This document shows, in pieces, positions 1 through 9,415 of a stretch of 64,000 bases of DNA. The translations under genes were made by a program, and so were the position numbers. The notes under the pieces are model-generated. The model saw only the letters and a program-made list of their open reading frames with translations. It made no database searches and had not been told where the DNA came from. Location: contig NZ_FWXR01000010.1 in assembly GCF_900176465.1 (NCBI RefSeq), positions 86,015 through 150,014 of the forward strand, written 5' to 3'. How positions within the stretch are numbered: position 1 is the stretch's first letter; each line of letters opens with the position of its first letter. The DNA comes from Fulvimarina manganoxydans. Lineage in GTDB: Bacteria; Pseudomonadota; Alphaproteobacteria; Rhizobiales; Rhizobiaceae.

Positions 1-188
1 CCCGATGAGGCCAAGGCAGACCGCGCAAAGAAAAGCGCAAACCCTGATGAACATCGCCCTATGGGGCGTTCCGATCGATCTCGCCATTCGCGAAATGCTC
101 GCCGCGAATGCCCTTCGGAGCAATTCACGAATGCGTAACAACTCGGCCTGGGGACGGATCTGCCCGGGTGTCCCCTGGTCAGGACCGC

Positions 189-1865
189 TCAGACCAGGAT
201 GAAGAAACCGTCATCCACCTGATTGTCGATCTGGGCGAGAAGCTCGGTGCTTTGGGAAAAGCCGAGCACGACTTCGGCATCCGAGGCCCCGTTCGAAAGG
301 GCGTTCAGCCAGAAGGCCTTTCCGCCATCCTCGGCATTGCGGCCGAAGACATTGGCGTAGAGCCGATCGACCAGCACCTCGTCGCTCGGATCGACGCCAT
401 AAGCACTGGTGAACTCGCTTGATTGGGTGAAGAGCTTGGCGATGTCGATGAGCGGCAGACCCGTCTCGGCCCGCTGCACCCAATAGCTGAGCCCGGTCAG
501 ATCGGGCGTGCGGTCGAACACCGTCTGATAAAGCGCATAGGTCCCTGTCGCCGGTTCGCCGCCATGCAGCTCCAAGGTCGCGTCGGTAAAGGTCAGAACC
601 TCGATCCCGGACGCGCTCAGCACCGCATCGGGCTGTCCGGTCCGGGCGATCGCAAAACCGCCTTCCACCGGCGCGATGGCGAAATCGGCGAGCGTGCCGT
701 CGAGACGCAGCGTATCGCGGCCGCCCAGCCCGTTGATCGACGAGGGGAAGACCGGATTGGAGAGGGTGTCGTTCTCATCCGAGGGAACGGAGCTTTCGCT
801 CGCGCTCAGACGGACCGTCCAATTAACCGTTTGTTCCGTTCGCGGATCGACGGCGCGCACGAGGCCCGTATCGTCGAAGGCGCGCGCGCTGACCTGATAA
901 TCGCCCGGCGCAAGGCCGAGGCTTGAAAGATCCAGCGTCAGCGTGTCGCCGCCGACCGTTTGTCCGTTCACCCGCCATTCGACGCCGATCGTGGCATCGC
1001 TGATCGGATCGACCGAAAGCTGCGTGACGCCTGTCAGCGGGCCCGTCGCATCCGCATGGCTCCAGCCATCGAGCGGTTTCACATAGTCGTAGAAATTGAG
1101 GATGAAGGCCTGCTGGGAGACCGCATCGAACGGGTTGTTGAGGCTGCGCATCTTGGAGTCTTCCGACGGACGGAAGATGCCATTGTCCACATAGGCGCCG
1201 CCCTCATAGGCGCCGATGATGCCGATGCCGGGCTGATCATAGCCGAGCCATTCCGCCCAGCGCGCGCCACTGGCATCCTTGGTGAGGTTCGGCGAGGCGG
1301 GCTCGGAGCCGCGGTAAGTGCTCACCGCTTTCGGATTGTAGTCGTCATACTCGTCGGCCAGCCCGGCGAAGGAATGGCCGATTTCGTGAACCGCCACTTC
1401 GCGCGCCGAGGGGTTGCCGCCGGCATAGACGCCATAGGAGCCGCCGCCGCCGCCATAGCGATCGGAATTGACCGTCACGAAGCGCATTTCGGCCGCGATA
1501 TCCGTACCCTCGAACTCGCGCTGGACGATCGCATCGGCCAGATTGTCGTCGATATAAAGCAGACGCTCCGTCGATCCGTCCCAGTAATATTTCGCGTCGA
1601 GAGCGGTATCGACATTGATGCCTTCCGGCTCCACATCCGCGCCGCTCTCGCGCGAGGCGACGTCGATGGCGTGGATATTGAAATAGTCCTTGTACCGGCC
1701 GAAGGGCTCCGTCAGATCGCCGGCCTCGAACAGATAGGTGATCATCGCCTGAACGTCGCCGCGATAGTCTCCGGCGAGCTGGCCGGCCGTGTAACCGTCG
1801 CCCAGAAAGACGATATCGACGCGGTTGCCCGAAGCGCCTGTCTGAAGAAGGGTCGTATAGCTCAT
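189..1865 (-). CDS. M64-type (IgA-peptidase-like) zinc metallopeptidase with C-terminal DUF4214
   Basis: 558 residues. The N-terminal half matches the M64 peptidase family: a FLGDGYTAGQ-like start near residue 20 and a zinc-binding HEIGH at about 160-164 followed by a downstream ADEYDDY segment. The middle is beta-rich. The last ~115 residues are a DUF4214 region (LYANVFGR, ending in FFILV). No N-terminal signal peptide is visible; with a hydrophobic extreme C-terminus preceded by acidic residues, this suggests export by a type I system, which is inference, and no such transporter lies in the window. Its DUF4214 tail resembles the tail of the CHRD-like protein at 4.5-5.7 kb. Upstream of the start there is only a weak ribosome site. 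Peptidase fold is well supported; substrate unknown. Confidence 0.85.
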   Translation of the reverse strand: MSYTTLLQTGASGNRVDIVFLGDGYTAGQLAGDYRGDVQAMITYLFEAGDLTEPFGRYKDYFNIHAIDVASRESGADVEPEGINVDTALDAKYYWDGSTERLLYIDDNLADAIVQREFEGTDIAAEMRFVTVNSDRYGGGGGSYGVYAGGNPSAREVAVHEIGHSFAGLADEYDDYNPKAVSTYRGSEPASPNLTKDASGARWAEWLGYDQPGIGIIGAYEGGAYVDNGIFRPSEDSKMRSLNNPFDAVSQQAFILNFYDYVKPLDGWSHADATGPLTGVTQLSVDPISDATIGVEWRVNGQTVGGDTLTLDLSSLGLAPGDYQVSARAFDDTGLVRAVDPRTEQTVNWTVRLSASESSVPSDENDTLSNPVFPSSINGLGGRDTLRLDGTLADFAIAPVEGGFAIARTGQPDAVLSASGIEVLTFTDATLELHGGEPATGTYALYQTVFDRTPDLTGLSYWVQRAETGLPLIDIAKLFTQSSEFTSAYGVDPSDEVLVDRLYANVFGRNAEDGGKAFWLNALSNGASDAEVVLGFSQSTELLAQIDNQVDDGFFILV

Positions 1866-2139
1866 CGAACGGTTCCGGAAAAAGACGATGCCGGGTCAGC
1901 TGAGGCTGTCATCGGCTGGATTGAGGAGGCCTAGAGATCAGGTCGAAACGTCCGCGCAATCGCGCCATGAAACCGATCGATCTGATACCGCAACCCTATG
2001 GCGGCCCATGTCGCTTGCGTTCATACACCATGTCGAGGCGGATGATAGAGCCTGCCACCGGATGCGCCGTCGGTCGCTCTTCGCAGCCGCGACGCGCCGT
2101 GGATAGCGTCATAATACCACGAACACATCAGATTCTCAT

Positions 2140-2502
2140 TCATCGCGTGATTGTGACCGTCGAGGCGGCGACGAATCCATCCTGCTCACGACTGCCCGTC
2201 ACGGCATGCACCCGGATCCGCGCGCCCGTCCGCAAGGCGGCCTCCAGGGCTTCCGGGTCGGGCTCGGAAATGGACACGACGCTGCCTGCCGGCAGGGTCG
2301 TCAGTACATGGGAGCCCGTTTCGGTCTCGAAGAGTTCGGCTTTCGCATGAACGCGTGCCTGCATGAGCCCTCCATTGTCCTGTGAAGCGGCATCGCCGGC
2401 CTGACAGGCGCCAAGCGCCGACAGGATGGCAATTCCGGCCATTGCGACAAAGCCGACCCTGAGGCGGGCAAGGAATGAAAGGAGCAATGGGGCCAAGGAC
2501 AT
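2140..2502 (-). CDS. Small predicted lipoprotein
   Basis: About 120 residues. A hydrophobic N-terminus runs into LSALGAC, which fits a lipobox with Cys at about residue 33, so a lipid-anchored envelope protein is likely. The mature part is beta-rich (LTTLPAGSVVSISEP, VAASTVTITR) and reminiscent of an SH3-like fold, but I do not recognise a family. The frame is open much further upstream, but the extra residues are arginine-rich and unlike protein; a second Met at residue 21 would give a very short leader. Function unknown. Confidence 0.55.
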   Translation of the reverse strand: MSLAPLLLSFLARLRVGFVAMAGIAILSALGACQAGDAASQDNGGLMQARVHAKAELFETETGSHVLTTLPAGSVVSISEPDPEALEAALRTGARIRVHAVTGSREQDGFVAASTVTITR

Positions 2503-2981
2503 GGGATGAAGGCTGGCTCCTCGACGGATATTGCGGGTCTTGAGCCGATAGGATAGCCGAGAGCGGGCCAAACCGGTAGCGCCGAGCGTCGCCGCACCAT
2601 CGGGCGTGCCGGCCCCGCACCAGTTCGGCGAGCCGGAGAGCCTTCGGATCCAGGCTCGTTCAGCCCCAAGGGCTCGTGCCGTCCCAATGTATAATGGATG
2701 AAGCAAGTTGCAGGACGCAGACCGCGATGGTTCGTGGCCCCGAATAACGCTTGAGGCGTAGGTCCCCGGGGGCAGTCCCCGGCCCTTACGGGCCGAGGAT
2801 AACGATTGGTCGGGGTTCTTCGATCAATCGCCGCCGTCTCATATCCGACTGATGCGGCATCCGACTGGATCAGTCGGGCTCCGTATCAAAGCCCGCGCGG
2901 CGCTTGAGCGTCTTGGAAATCCGTATCGCGATGCGATCGAACGGATTTCGTATGAGTTGCATGGGACGAGGCGCGTCGAGA
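2503..2981. other. Intergenic stretch without a convincing gene
   Basis: Lies upstream of the lipoprotein and downstream of the glutathione transferase, both on the minus strand. It holds one palindromic repeat (2775-2804) with GC-rich flanks. Open frames here have arginine-rich composition and no ribosome site. Confidence 0.6.
2775..2804 (-). repeat. REP-like palindromic element, family 1
   Basis: Read on the minus strand it is CGTTATCCTCGGCCCG, two bases, then AGGGCCGGGGAC. Nearly the same 30-32 bases recur at 20008-20039 and 63876-63907. The centre GGCCC-TTAC-GGGCC can fold into a hairpin. Intergenic, non-coding. Confidence 0.75.
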
Positions 2982-3692
2982 TCAGCGCGCACGCTGGCCG
3001 AACAGGACCTTCTGGGCGTCCTTGTCGTTCGCCAGATTGACCTTTTCGCGCTCCGCCTTGCCGAGTTCCAGGCCGCGCTCGACGGCCGGGCGGGCTTTCA
3101 CCGTCTCGAACCAGCGCTTCAAATGCGGGAATTCCTCGATGTCCTGGCCCTGGTTCTTGTAGGGCACGACCCAGCCGATCGAGGCCATGTCGGCGATCGA
3201 ATAATCGCTTCCGCCGAGATATTCGTTGGATTCCAAGCGCTTGTTCATGACGCCATAGAGCCGATGCACCTCGTTGGTGTAGCGATCGATACCGTAAGCG
3301 ATCTTTTCCGGCGCATAATTGCGGAAGTGATGGGCCTGACCGGCCATCGGGCCGAGACCGCCCACCTGCCAGAACAACCATTCCTCGACGGCGACACGGG
3401 CGCGCTCATCCGTCGGATAGAACCGTCCGAACTTGCGGGAGAGATATTGTAGAATGGCACCGGACTCGAAGACCGAGATCGGCTCGCCGCCCGGACCTTC
3501 CGGGTCGACGATCGCCGGCATCCGATTGTTCGGCGAGATTTTCAAGAATTCCGGCTTGAACTGGTCGCCTGCGCCGATATTGACGAAGTGCACCTCGTAG
3601 GGAACGCCAAGTTCCTCCAACAGGATAGAAATCTTCCAACCATTGGGCGTCGGCCAGTAAAACAGGTCGATCGGCTTCGTCTGTTCCGTCAT
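2982..3692 (-). CDS. Glutathione S-transferase, YghU/YfcG (nu) type
   Basis: 236 residues. The N-terminal thioredoxin-like domain carries DLFYWPTPNGWK, then SPNNRMPAIVD and the glutathione gamma-glutamyl site VFESGAILQYL; the C-terminal helical domain includes MAGQAHHF and YSIADMASIGW. These are hallmarks of the YghU/YfcG disulfide-bond reductase-like GSTs, which act on glutathione disulfides and organic peroxides rather than classical conjugation. The ATG at 3692 is chosen because AAGGAG sits seven bases upstream; the open frame extends to 3848 but without a ribosome site. Cytoplasmic. Stands alone, about 0.5 kb from the next gene on its strand. Confidence 0.9.
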   Translation of the reverse strand: MTEQTKPIDLFYWPTPNGWKISILLEELGVPYEVHFVNIGAGDQFKPEFLKISPNNRMPAIVDPEGPGGEPISVFESGAILQYLSRKFGRFYPTDERARVAVEEWLFWQVGGLGPMAGQAHHFRNYAPEKIAYGIDRYTNEVHRLYGVMNKRLESNEYLGGSDYSIADMASIGWVVPYKNQGQDIEEFPHLKRWFETVKARPAVERGLELGKAEREKVNLANDKDAQKVLFGQRAR

Positions 3693-3963
3693 GTTCGCTC
3701 CTTGGTGGTTCGGCCTGACGCAGAAGACCGGAAGCAGCCCCGGTTCTGCCGGCGAGAATTCGCGAGAGTGACACGCAGCGGGCTCATTTTGGCCATGATA
3801 TGCGTGCCAAATTCCTCCACGAGGTAGAGCGCCGTGGGGACGGCGCAAAGAAGCAGATCGGGGACGGCCCGTTCACATGTTGGAACGGGTCCTAAACAGT
3901 CGTGGTCAGCCTGAGTTCAGGCTTATCATGCAAAGCATGGGAATGCTTTTAGGGGGACTGCCC

Positions 3964-4155
3964 ATGGTTGAGCGACTATCCTTCGTAACGGTGGTGATCG
4001 CCCTGTTCGGATTCGCGATGACGAGCTTCGCCCAGCATTCGGTCGGGCGGACCGGCAGCGCGGTGGCCTCCTTCGCCGGAGAAGGCTGCAACTACACCCA
4101 AGGCATCGTCTGCAGCATCGAGCGGACCCAGCCGGAAACTGTCGCCAAGTTCTGA
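3964..4155 (+). CDS. Small secreted hypothetical protein
   Basis: 63 residues from an ATG preceded by AGGGGGA. It starts with a typical signal peptide (VERLSFVTVVIALFGFAM, cleavage likely after SFA) leaving a ~40-residue mature peptide with two cysteines (EGCNYTQ, VCSIERT) that could form a disulfide. No family recognised. The frame opens earlier at 3877, but the leader and ribosome site favour this start. Moderate support only. Confidence 0.5.
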   Translation: MVERLSFVTVVIALFGFAMTSFAQHSVGRTGSAVASFAGEGCNYTQGIVCSIERTQPETVAKF

Positions 4156-4553
4156 CCCGAATGAGAGGCGGTTTTTCGCCGTCATGATGGTTGCGGCCGG
4201 TCCGATCGGGCCTATCGCCTCACGCAGTCTGCCTTCCGAACCGTGCAAAAACCTGCTCGCTGAAAGCCTTGGCCAATGCCTGCCTTCGCATGAGCGCCGC
4301 GCCTGAGACGATTGGCCCTCGTTCCGAATCCGCCCAGTCGCCGCTATCGGCCAGACCCATCGCGGATCTCGAGCCAGCGATCGAGCCGCGCGCCGGACTT
4401 TGTTCCTGTCCGAACTTTTTCTCTCCTCCACCGCATCCCAACCGAGCATTCCTTCGTAGCTACTACTCGATGGTCGCCGCATTGAAGGCTCGACAGCAAT
4501 TGTCCTGCTGATTGCGCGGCGTCGCCACGACATGCACCGAAGAGGAGGCGCTC
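4156..4553. other. Intergenic stretch, no gene seen
   Basis: About 400 bases between the small secreted protein and the CHRD-like gene. It presumably carries the promoter of the latter; no clear -35/-10 pair, repeat or RNA was recognised. Open frames present are opposite-strand and lack codon-use support. Confidence 0.5.
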
Positions 4554-5657
4554 ATGGCCCATGAAATCTCGATGGCCGAACTCGGCACGCTCAGCAACAC
4601 CTATAACGCGATCAAGAACGCGGAATTTTTCTATAAGGTCGACTTCACGGCCATGAACAATTCCGAGGTCTCGGGCGGCGCCTTTCTCGCCCTCGACACC
4701 GATACCAACACGCTGACGGTGTTGACCGCCGCCACCGGCGTCGAGGCGAATGTGCCGCATCCCCAGCATCTGCACGGATTCCTGCCCGGCGAGGACGGCA
4801 GCGTCCAGAACTCGATGGTCCCGGGTATCTCGACCGATACGGACCGCGACGGCATCGTCGAGCTCGGCGAGGGTATCCCATCCTATGGCGGCATCCTTCT
4901 CTCCCTCACCTCCCCCGCCGGGGGCGCGATCGCCGACTTTCCGGCGCCATCGATCAGCTATTTCACCTTCGCCCAGAGCTATGATCTCGACGAGTTGATG
5001 ATCGACACGAATTCGGACGACGTGGCGGATACGTCGCTCTCCTCCATCGTGACGGCCATGAACCTCACCCAGCGCGAGATCGTGCTCCACGGCCAGACCC
5101 TGCTCGAAGGTCAGGGCATGGGTACCGATGGCGAGGCCGACGGCACAGCAGGCTACAAGGCCGTTCTGCCGATCGCCTCGGGCGAGGTCACCGCCACCAT
5201 GGCCGAGGACGTGATGACCGGCATCGAGGCGGGTCGCATCTCCATTGGTGACAATGTCATCGCCTTCGACATCGAGGGTAATGCCGGACAGGCATACCGC
5301 CTCTATGAGGCGGCTCTCGATCGGGCGCCCGATCTCGACGGGCTCAGCAACTCCGTCGAAGCCCTGGACGAAGGCGCGAGCCTGTCCAGCATCGCGCAGA
5401 ACTTCATCGACTCCTCGGAGTTTTCCATGCGCTTCGGCTCGGATCTCACCGACCAGGCCTTTGTCGAGCAGCTCTATATGAACGTCCTCGACCGCGAGGG
5501 TGACACGAGCGGCGTCGACTACTGGACGAACGCGCTCGACGATGGTGTCAGCCGCGCAGACGTTCTCGTCGGCTTTTCGGAAAGCAGCGAGAACCAGACT
5601 GCCGTCATGGGTCAGATCGAGGGTGGTATTCTTCTGAACGACAGCGTCCTCGTCTGA
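4554..5657 (+). CDS. CHRD-like domain protein with C-terminal DUF4214
   Basis: 367 residues from an ATG with GAGGAGG upstream. Residues ~20-140 look like a CHRD-type beta domain with an HPQHLHGF motif; within it DTDRDGIVELGE has the spacing of an EF-hand calcium loop. The last ~110 residues form a DUF4214 region (LYMNVLDR, ending NDSVLV). No N-terminal signal peptide; the acidic-then-hydrophobic C-terminal end is of the sort seen in type I secreted proteins (inference). The protein is strongly acidic, as expected for a calcium-binding extracellular protein. It shares its tail type with the metallopeptidase at the window start, separated from it by three genes. Function unknown, probably cell surface or extracellular. 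Confidence 0.75.
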   Translation: MAHEISMAELGTLSNTYNAIKNAEFFYKVDFTAMNNSEVSGGAFLALDTDTNTLTVLTAATGVEANVPHPQHLHGFLPGEDGSVQNSMVPGISTDTDRDGIVELGEGIPSYGGILLSLTSPAGGAIADFPAPSISYFTFAQSYDLDELMIDTNSDDVADTSLSSIVTAMNLTQREIVLHGQTLLEGQGMGTDGEADGTAGYKAVLPIASGEVTATMAEDVMTGIEAGRISIGDNVIAFDIEGNAGQAYRLYEAALDRAPDLDGLSNSVEALDEGASLSSIAQNFIDSSEFSMRFGSDLTDQAFVEQLYMNVLDREGDTSGVDYWTNALDDGVSRADVLVGFSESSENQTAVMGQIEGGILLNDSVLV

Positions 5658-5694
5658 TCGCCAAAGGCGGCCTGAACGACGCCACAGAAGCAAG

Positions 5695-5733
5695 GCGGCC
5701 TCTTTCCTTCGGGAGGGGCCGCTTTCATTTTTC
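5695..5733 (+). terminator. Putative terminator after the CHRD/DUF4214 gene
   Basis: GCGGCC and GGCCGC arms enclose a 16-base, partly paired loop and are followed by TTTCATTTTT. Confidence 0.6.
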
Positions 5734-5783
5734 GCACGCCTGCAGCGAGGACGTCACGTGCATGTCGGCGCCAGATGCTCTAA

Positions 5784-7298
5784 ATGCGGTTCATGACAGA
5801 GCTTGAGCGCACCGACACCGATCCCTTCGCCTTCGACACGCCGGAAGCTGTACCCTTGCGCCCCTTCACCGACGCGGGCGAAGCGGTTGCCGAACTGAAG
5901 CGGCTCTATGACCGCTCGGTCGGTTTTTTGTCCCGGCGCTTCGAGGAGGTGCTCGCCTCCGGCCATTCGGCCGAGCGCGTCAGGGCCTTCTATCCGGAAA
6001 TCTCCATCGCGACGACGACCCATGCCCGCGTCGACTCGCGCCTCGCCTTTGGCCATGTTCCACGGCCCGGCCGTTATTCCGCGACGATCACCCGGCCCGA
6101 TCTCTTCGAGGGCTATCTCGCCGAGCAGGTCGCGCTTCTGATCAAGAATCACGGCCAGCCGGTCGCGATCGGCGATTCCTCAACGCCGATCCCTCTGCAT
6201 TTCGCCTTCCCGGAAGGCGCCTATGTGGACGCGGCGCGAGCCGAGCGGCTGCACCGACCCTTGCGCGACATTTTCGACGTGCCCGATCTCGAAGCGACCG
6301 ACGACCGCATCGTCAACGGCACGTTCAAGCCGAAGGAGGGCGAGGGCGCGCCGCTCGCGCCCTTCACCGCCCAGCGCGTCGACTATTCGCTGCATCGCCT
6401 GCAGCATTACACCGCGACTCATCCGAAATATTTCCAGAACTTCGTTCTTTTCACGAACTACCAGTTCTATATGGACGAGTTCTGCATGCTGGCGCGCCAG
6501 ATGATGGCCGAGGGCGGGCGCGGCTATTCCGCCTTCATCGAGCCCGGCAATGTGGTCACGCCCGCCGGATCGCTGGAGCCGAAAGAAGGAACGGCGCCTC
6601 TACGCCTTCCCCAGATGCCGGCCTATCATCTCGTCCGCGACGATTGCAGCGGCATCACCATGGTCAATATCGGCGTCGGTCCCTCCAACGCCAAGACGAT
6701 CACCGACCATGTCGCGGTCCTGCGCCCCCATGCCTGGCTGATGCTCGGCCATTGCGCCGGCCTGCGCAACAGCCAGGAGCTCGGCGACTATGTCCTCGCC
6801 CATGCTTATGTGCGCGAAGACCATGTTCTCGATGCCGATCTACCGATCTGGGTGCCGATCCCGGCACTGGCCGAGGTTCAGGTGGCGCTGGAACAGGCCG
6901 TCGCCGAGATCACCGGTCTTTCCGGCTATGAGCTGAAGCGCATCATGCGCACAGGGACCGTTGCCACCATCGACAATCGGAACTGGGAGCTGCGCGACCA
7001 TCACGAGCCGATCGAGCGGCTCTCCCAATCGCGCGCGATCGGCCTCGACATGGAATCGGCGACGATCGCGGCCAACGGGTTCCGCTTCCGGGTGCCCTAT
7101 GGAACGCTGCTCTGCGTCTCGGACAAGCCGCTCCATGGCGAGCTCAAGCTGCCCGGCATGGCGACCGATTTCTACAAGCGTCAGGTCGCCCAGCATCTTC
7201 GCATCGGCATGCGGGCCCTCGAATTGATGAGCGAATTGCCGTCCGAACGGGTTCATTCGCGAAAGCTGCGCTCCTTCACCGAGACGGCGTTTCAATAG
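5784..7298 (+). CDS. amn: AMP nucleosidase
   Basis: 504 residues, close to the ~484 of E. coli Amn. It hydrolyses AMP to adenine and ribose 5-phosphate and so adjusts adenylate pools. The N-terminal Amn-specific domain (RAFYPEISIATTTHAR) precedes a nucleoside-phosphorylase-like domain with MVNIGVGPSNAKTITDH, WLMLGHCAGLR and GLDMESATIAANGFRF; the last is the family's MESA segment. Met1 or Met4 could be the start; no strong ribosome site distinguishes them. The next gene starts three bases after the stop, so the two are probably cotranscribed. Confidence 0.95.
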   Translation: MRFMTELERTDTDPFAFDTPEAVPLRPFTDAGEAVAELKRLYDRSVGFLSRRFEEVLASGHSAERVRAFYPEISIATTTHARVDSRLAFGHVPRPGRYSATITRPDLFEGYLAEQVALLIKNHGQPVAIGDSSTPIPLHFAFPEGAYVDAARAERLHRPLRDIFDVPDLEATDDRIVNGTFKPKEGEGAPLAPFTAQRVDYSLHRLQHYTATHPKYFQNFVLFTNYQFYMDEFCMLARQMMAEGGRGYSAFIEPGNVVTPAGSLEPKEGTAPLRLPQMPAYHLVRDDCSGITMVNIGVGPSNAKTITDHVAVLRPHAWLMLGHCAGLRNSQELGDYVLAHAYVREDHVLDADLPIWVPIPALAEVQVALEQAVAEITGLSGYELKRIMRTGTVATIDNRNWELRDHHEPIERLSQSRAIGLDMESATIAANGFRFRVPYGTLLCVSDKPLHGELKLPGMATDFYKRQVAQHLRIGMRALELMSELPSERVHSRKLRSFTETAFQ

Positions 7299-7301
7299 GC
7301 G

Positions 7302-8387
7302 ATGGATCGCGAAAGCATCGGAGCAGAGGCGCGCTCGGACCACCGGTTCCGACCGGTGCGGGTGACGAAGCGCACCGCTCTTGCCCTCGCCTGCGCGCTC
7401 GGGGCCTTGGGTCTGGCACTCCTGGCGCTGGCGAGCCTTTTCGGCGGGGCGTTTCAGCCGCTGGACTCGGTCGCCCATTTTCGCGCCCATCTGGCGCTCG
7501 CGGCGCTCGTCCTCGCCATTCTGGCAGCCGTCGTCGGCTCAACTCTCCTGCGGCTCATTGCCCTTGCTGCAAGCCTCGCCGCGATCGTCGCGGGCGCGAC
7601 GACGGGCGTTTATATGGTCCCCGTCGACGACGTCTCCCGCCTTTCCTTCATGAACACAGCGGCCGGCGTTGCGCCCGCGCCCATCGGATCGATCCCTGCG
7701 ACGGCAAGCGGGATAGAGCTCACATTGCTCCAGATGAATCTACGCTATGACGCGGTGTCCGAGCCAGCGCTCGCGGCGATCCGCGAGAGCGGCGCCGATA
7801 TCGTGACGCTGGAGGAGGTCACGCCGCGATGGAGCCAGAGCCTTGCGGCCATAGCCGATCTTTACCCCCATCGCTTCGATTGCGGGCTCGCCCGGCCGGT
7901 CGGCGGCATGGTCATTCTGTCCAGGCGCCCTTTTGCCGACGATCTGTCGATCTGCGTCCCCGACGACGGCTTTGCGGCGAGGCGGATCGCGCTGGACGAG
8001 GGGCGCCGCCTGACGATCGGCGCGGAACATCTGAAATGGCCCTGGCCCCATGACCATTGGTACCAGATCGCAGCCCTGGAGCCCGTTCTCGCCCGATTGC
8101 CGGGCCCGCTCGTCATCGGCGGCGATTTCAACGCCGCGCCCTGGAGCGCCGCGGTCTCCCGCTATGCCAAAGCCAGCGATACGCGGCCCGTCGCCGGCAT
8201 CGGCCCGACCTTCCTGCCAAGCGCCCTGCCATCCTGGCTCAAACGCTTTGCCGGCCTGTCGATCGACAATGTCCTCGTCTCGGAAGGCGTGAGCGTCTCG
8301 GAAGCAAAGACATTGCCCGCCACAGGCTCCGACCATCTGCCTGTGCTTATCCGCCTCTTCATCGCTGACTTGGCCTCGAAGGGCTGA
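7302..8387 (+). CDS. Membrane-anchored endonuclease/exonuclease/phosphatase family protein
   Basis: 361 residues. After a short basic N-terminus there are about three hydrophobic helices (residues ~25-110), then an EEP catalytic domain: LLQMNLRYD (metal-site Asn), VTLEEVTP (Glu), GGDFNAAPWS (Asp/Asn) and GSDHLPVLI (Asp-His pair). All key residues of the DNase I/phosphatase fold are present, so it should be an active metal-dependent phosphodiesterase or phosphatase with its domain facing the periplasm (topology inferred). Substrate cannot be told. Follows amn at three bases. Confidence 0.85.
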   Translation: MDRESIGAEARSDHRFRPVRVTKRTALALACALGALGLALLALASLFGGAFQPLDSVAHFRAHLALAALVLAILAAVVGSTLLRLIALAASLAAIVAGATTGVYMVPVDDVSRLSFMNTAAGVAPAPIGSIPATASGIELTLLQMNLRYDAVSEPALAAIRESGADIVTLEEVTPRWSQSLAAIADLYPHRFDCGLARPVGGMVILSRRPFADDLSICVPDDGFAARRIALDEGRRLTIGAEHLKWPWPHDHWYQIAALEPVLARLPGPLVIGGDFNAAPWSAAVSRYAKASDTRPVAGIGPTFLPSALPSWLKRFAGLSIDNVLVSEGVSVSEAKTLPATGSDHLPVLIRLFIADLASKG

Positions 8388-8408
8388 CGGTCGGACCACC
8401 CACCGTCA
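8385..8408. terminator. Possible bidirectional hairpin between converging genes
   Basis: TGACGGT and ACCGTCA arms (7 bp, 10-base loop); the arms contain the stop codons of both converging genes. No T-tract. Confidence 0.35.
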
Positions 8409-8984
8409 AGGCGTGATGCGCCCTCGGCTTTCGAGGTCACCATTCTCGTTGCGCGAGACGAGGATGATCTCGCCCGAGCGCGGGAAGACGTCGGTGAGCG
8501 CGGTGATGTTGACCTGATGAGTGACGAGGACCGCCTTTTCTCCAGCCGCATCGAGCGCCTCGATCCGCGCCAAGGCGTCTTGCGTCTGCGCATCGGCCGA
8601 TCCGCGATCGCGGAAGAACGAATTGAGAAAGGGCGCGTCCTCCACCGGCGCGACGGAGAGACGATCGGCGGTATCGCGCGAGCGGCACCATTGGCTGGTC
8701 AGAACCACGTCGATCGGCACGCCATTGTCCTTCAGCCGCGCCCCGATCGCCTCGGCCTGGCGCCGCCCTTCGTCGGAGAGGTTTCGCTGGGTCGAACAAT
8801 CGCCGAGTTCAAAGTTCGCCGGATCGCCGGTCCCCGGCGCAATTGCGTGTCGCATCAGGAGATGGATGCCGGGCTCGCGGGCAAGGGCGTAAGGGTCGTC
8901 CTGCGCTTTGCCGTTGCCAAGGGAGGCAGTGATGAAAACCACAGCGCAAAAAAGCGCGGCGAAATGGTTCAGAATGCGGGTCAC
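8406..8984 (-). CDS. Exported histidine phosphatase family protein
   Basis: 192 residues from a GTG start. The histidine phosphatase signature LLMRHAIAPGT gives the catalytic RH pair; downstream are VLTSQWCRSRDTA and VLVTHQVNI, supplying the remaining Arg and the second His. The N-terminus (ILNHFAALFCAVVFITAS) is a signal peptide, so a periplasmic phosphatase is predicted, similar to the short SixA-like group. GTG at 8984 is preferred because GGAAGGA lies at good distance; an in-frame ATG at 9050 would add 22 residues without a leader-like feature. Converges with the EEP gene. Substrate unknown. Confidence 0.85.
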   Translation of the reverse strand: MTRILNHFAALFCAVVFITASLGNGKAQDDPYALAREPGIHLLMRHAIAPGTGDPANFELGDCSTQRNLSDEGRRQAEAIGARLKDNGVPIDVVLTSQWCRSRDTADRLSVAPVEDAPFLNSFFRDRGSADAQTQDALARIEALDAAGEKAVLVTHQVNITALTDVFPRSGEIILVSRNENGDLESRGRITP

Positions 8985-9163
8985 GGCGGCGGTCCTTCCG
9001 AAAGTCTGGATGGGAAAGCTGCGTCTTTTCCCCGCGAGCGCCAGAGACACTGTGAGAACGATTTGGTGAGCTATGGCGTCCTGCTGGACGAAATCCCGAC
9101 ATTAGATGAAAATCGAGTGGCCTTGGCGCTCGACCAAGCCCACTTCCAATGGATGACCCGCGA

Positions 9164-9415
9164 ATGACCATTACGATCGATGATCCGCCACTCGAACGAT
9201 TGATCGAGGAAATGCGCAGATTAACGGGACAGGCGGACGGAACCGCTGCCATACGTTGGGCGATCGAACGAGAGATGGAGCGAGCGAAGCTCATCAAACG
9301 GTTCGAAGCAAAGAACGCCGAACTGAAGAAACGCGTGGCTGCTCTTGGACCGACAGACGAGACATTCGACATGAAAGCCTTTCGCGACGAAGCTTGGGCT
9401 CGCAGCCGGTGGTGA
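9164..9415 (+). CDS. VapB-type antitoxin
   Basis: 83 residues. The N-terminus MTITIDDPPLERLIEEM followed by RLTGQADGTAAIRWAIEREM is typical of the Rv0623/PSK-type VapB antitoxins, which bind DNA as ribbon-helix-helix dimers through the N-terminal part and block VapC through the C-terminal tail (FDMKAFRDEAW). Its stop overlaps the start of a vapC remnant, the usual vapBC coupling. An upstream Met at 9149 is also possible. With the toxin destroyed, the antitoxin is either a relic or acts against another VapC (inference). Confidence 0.75.
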   Translation: MTITIDDPPLERLIEEMRRLTGQADGTAAIRWAIEREMERAKLIKRFEAKNAELKKRVAALGPTDETFDMKAFRDEAWARSRW

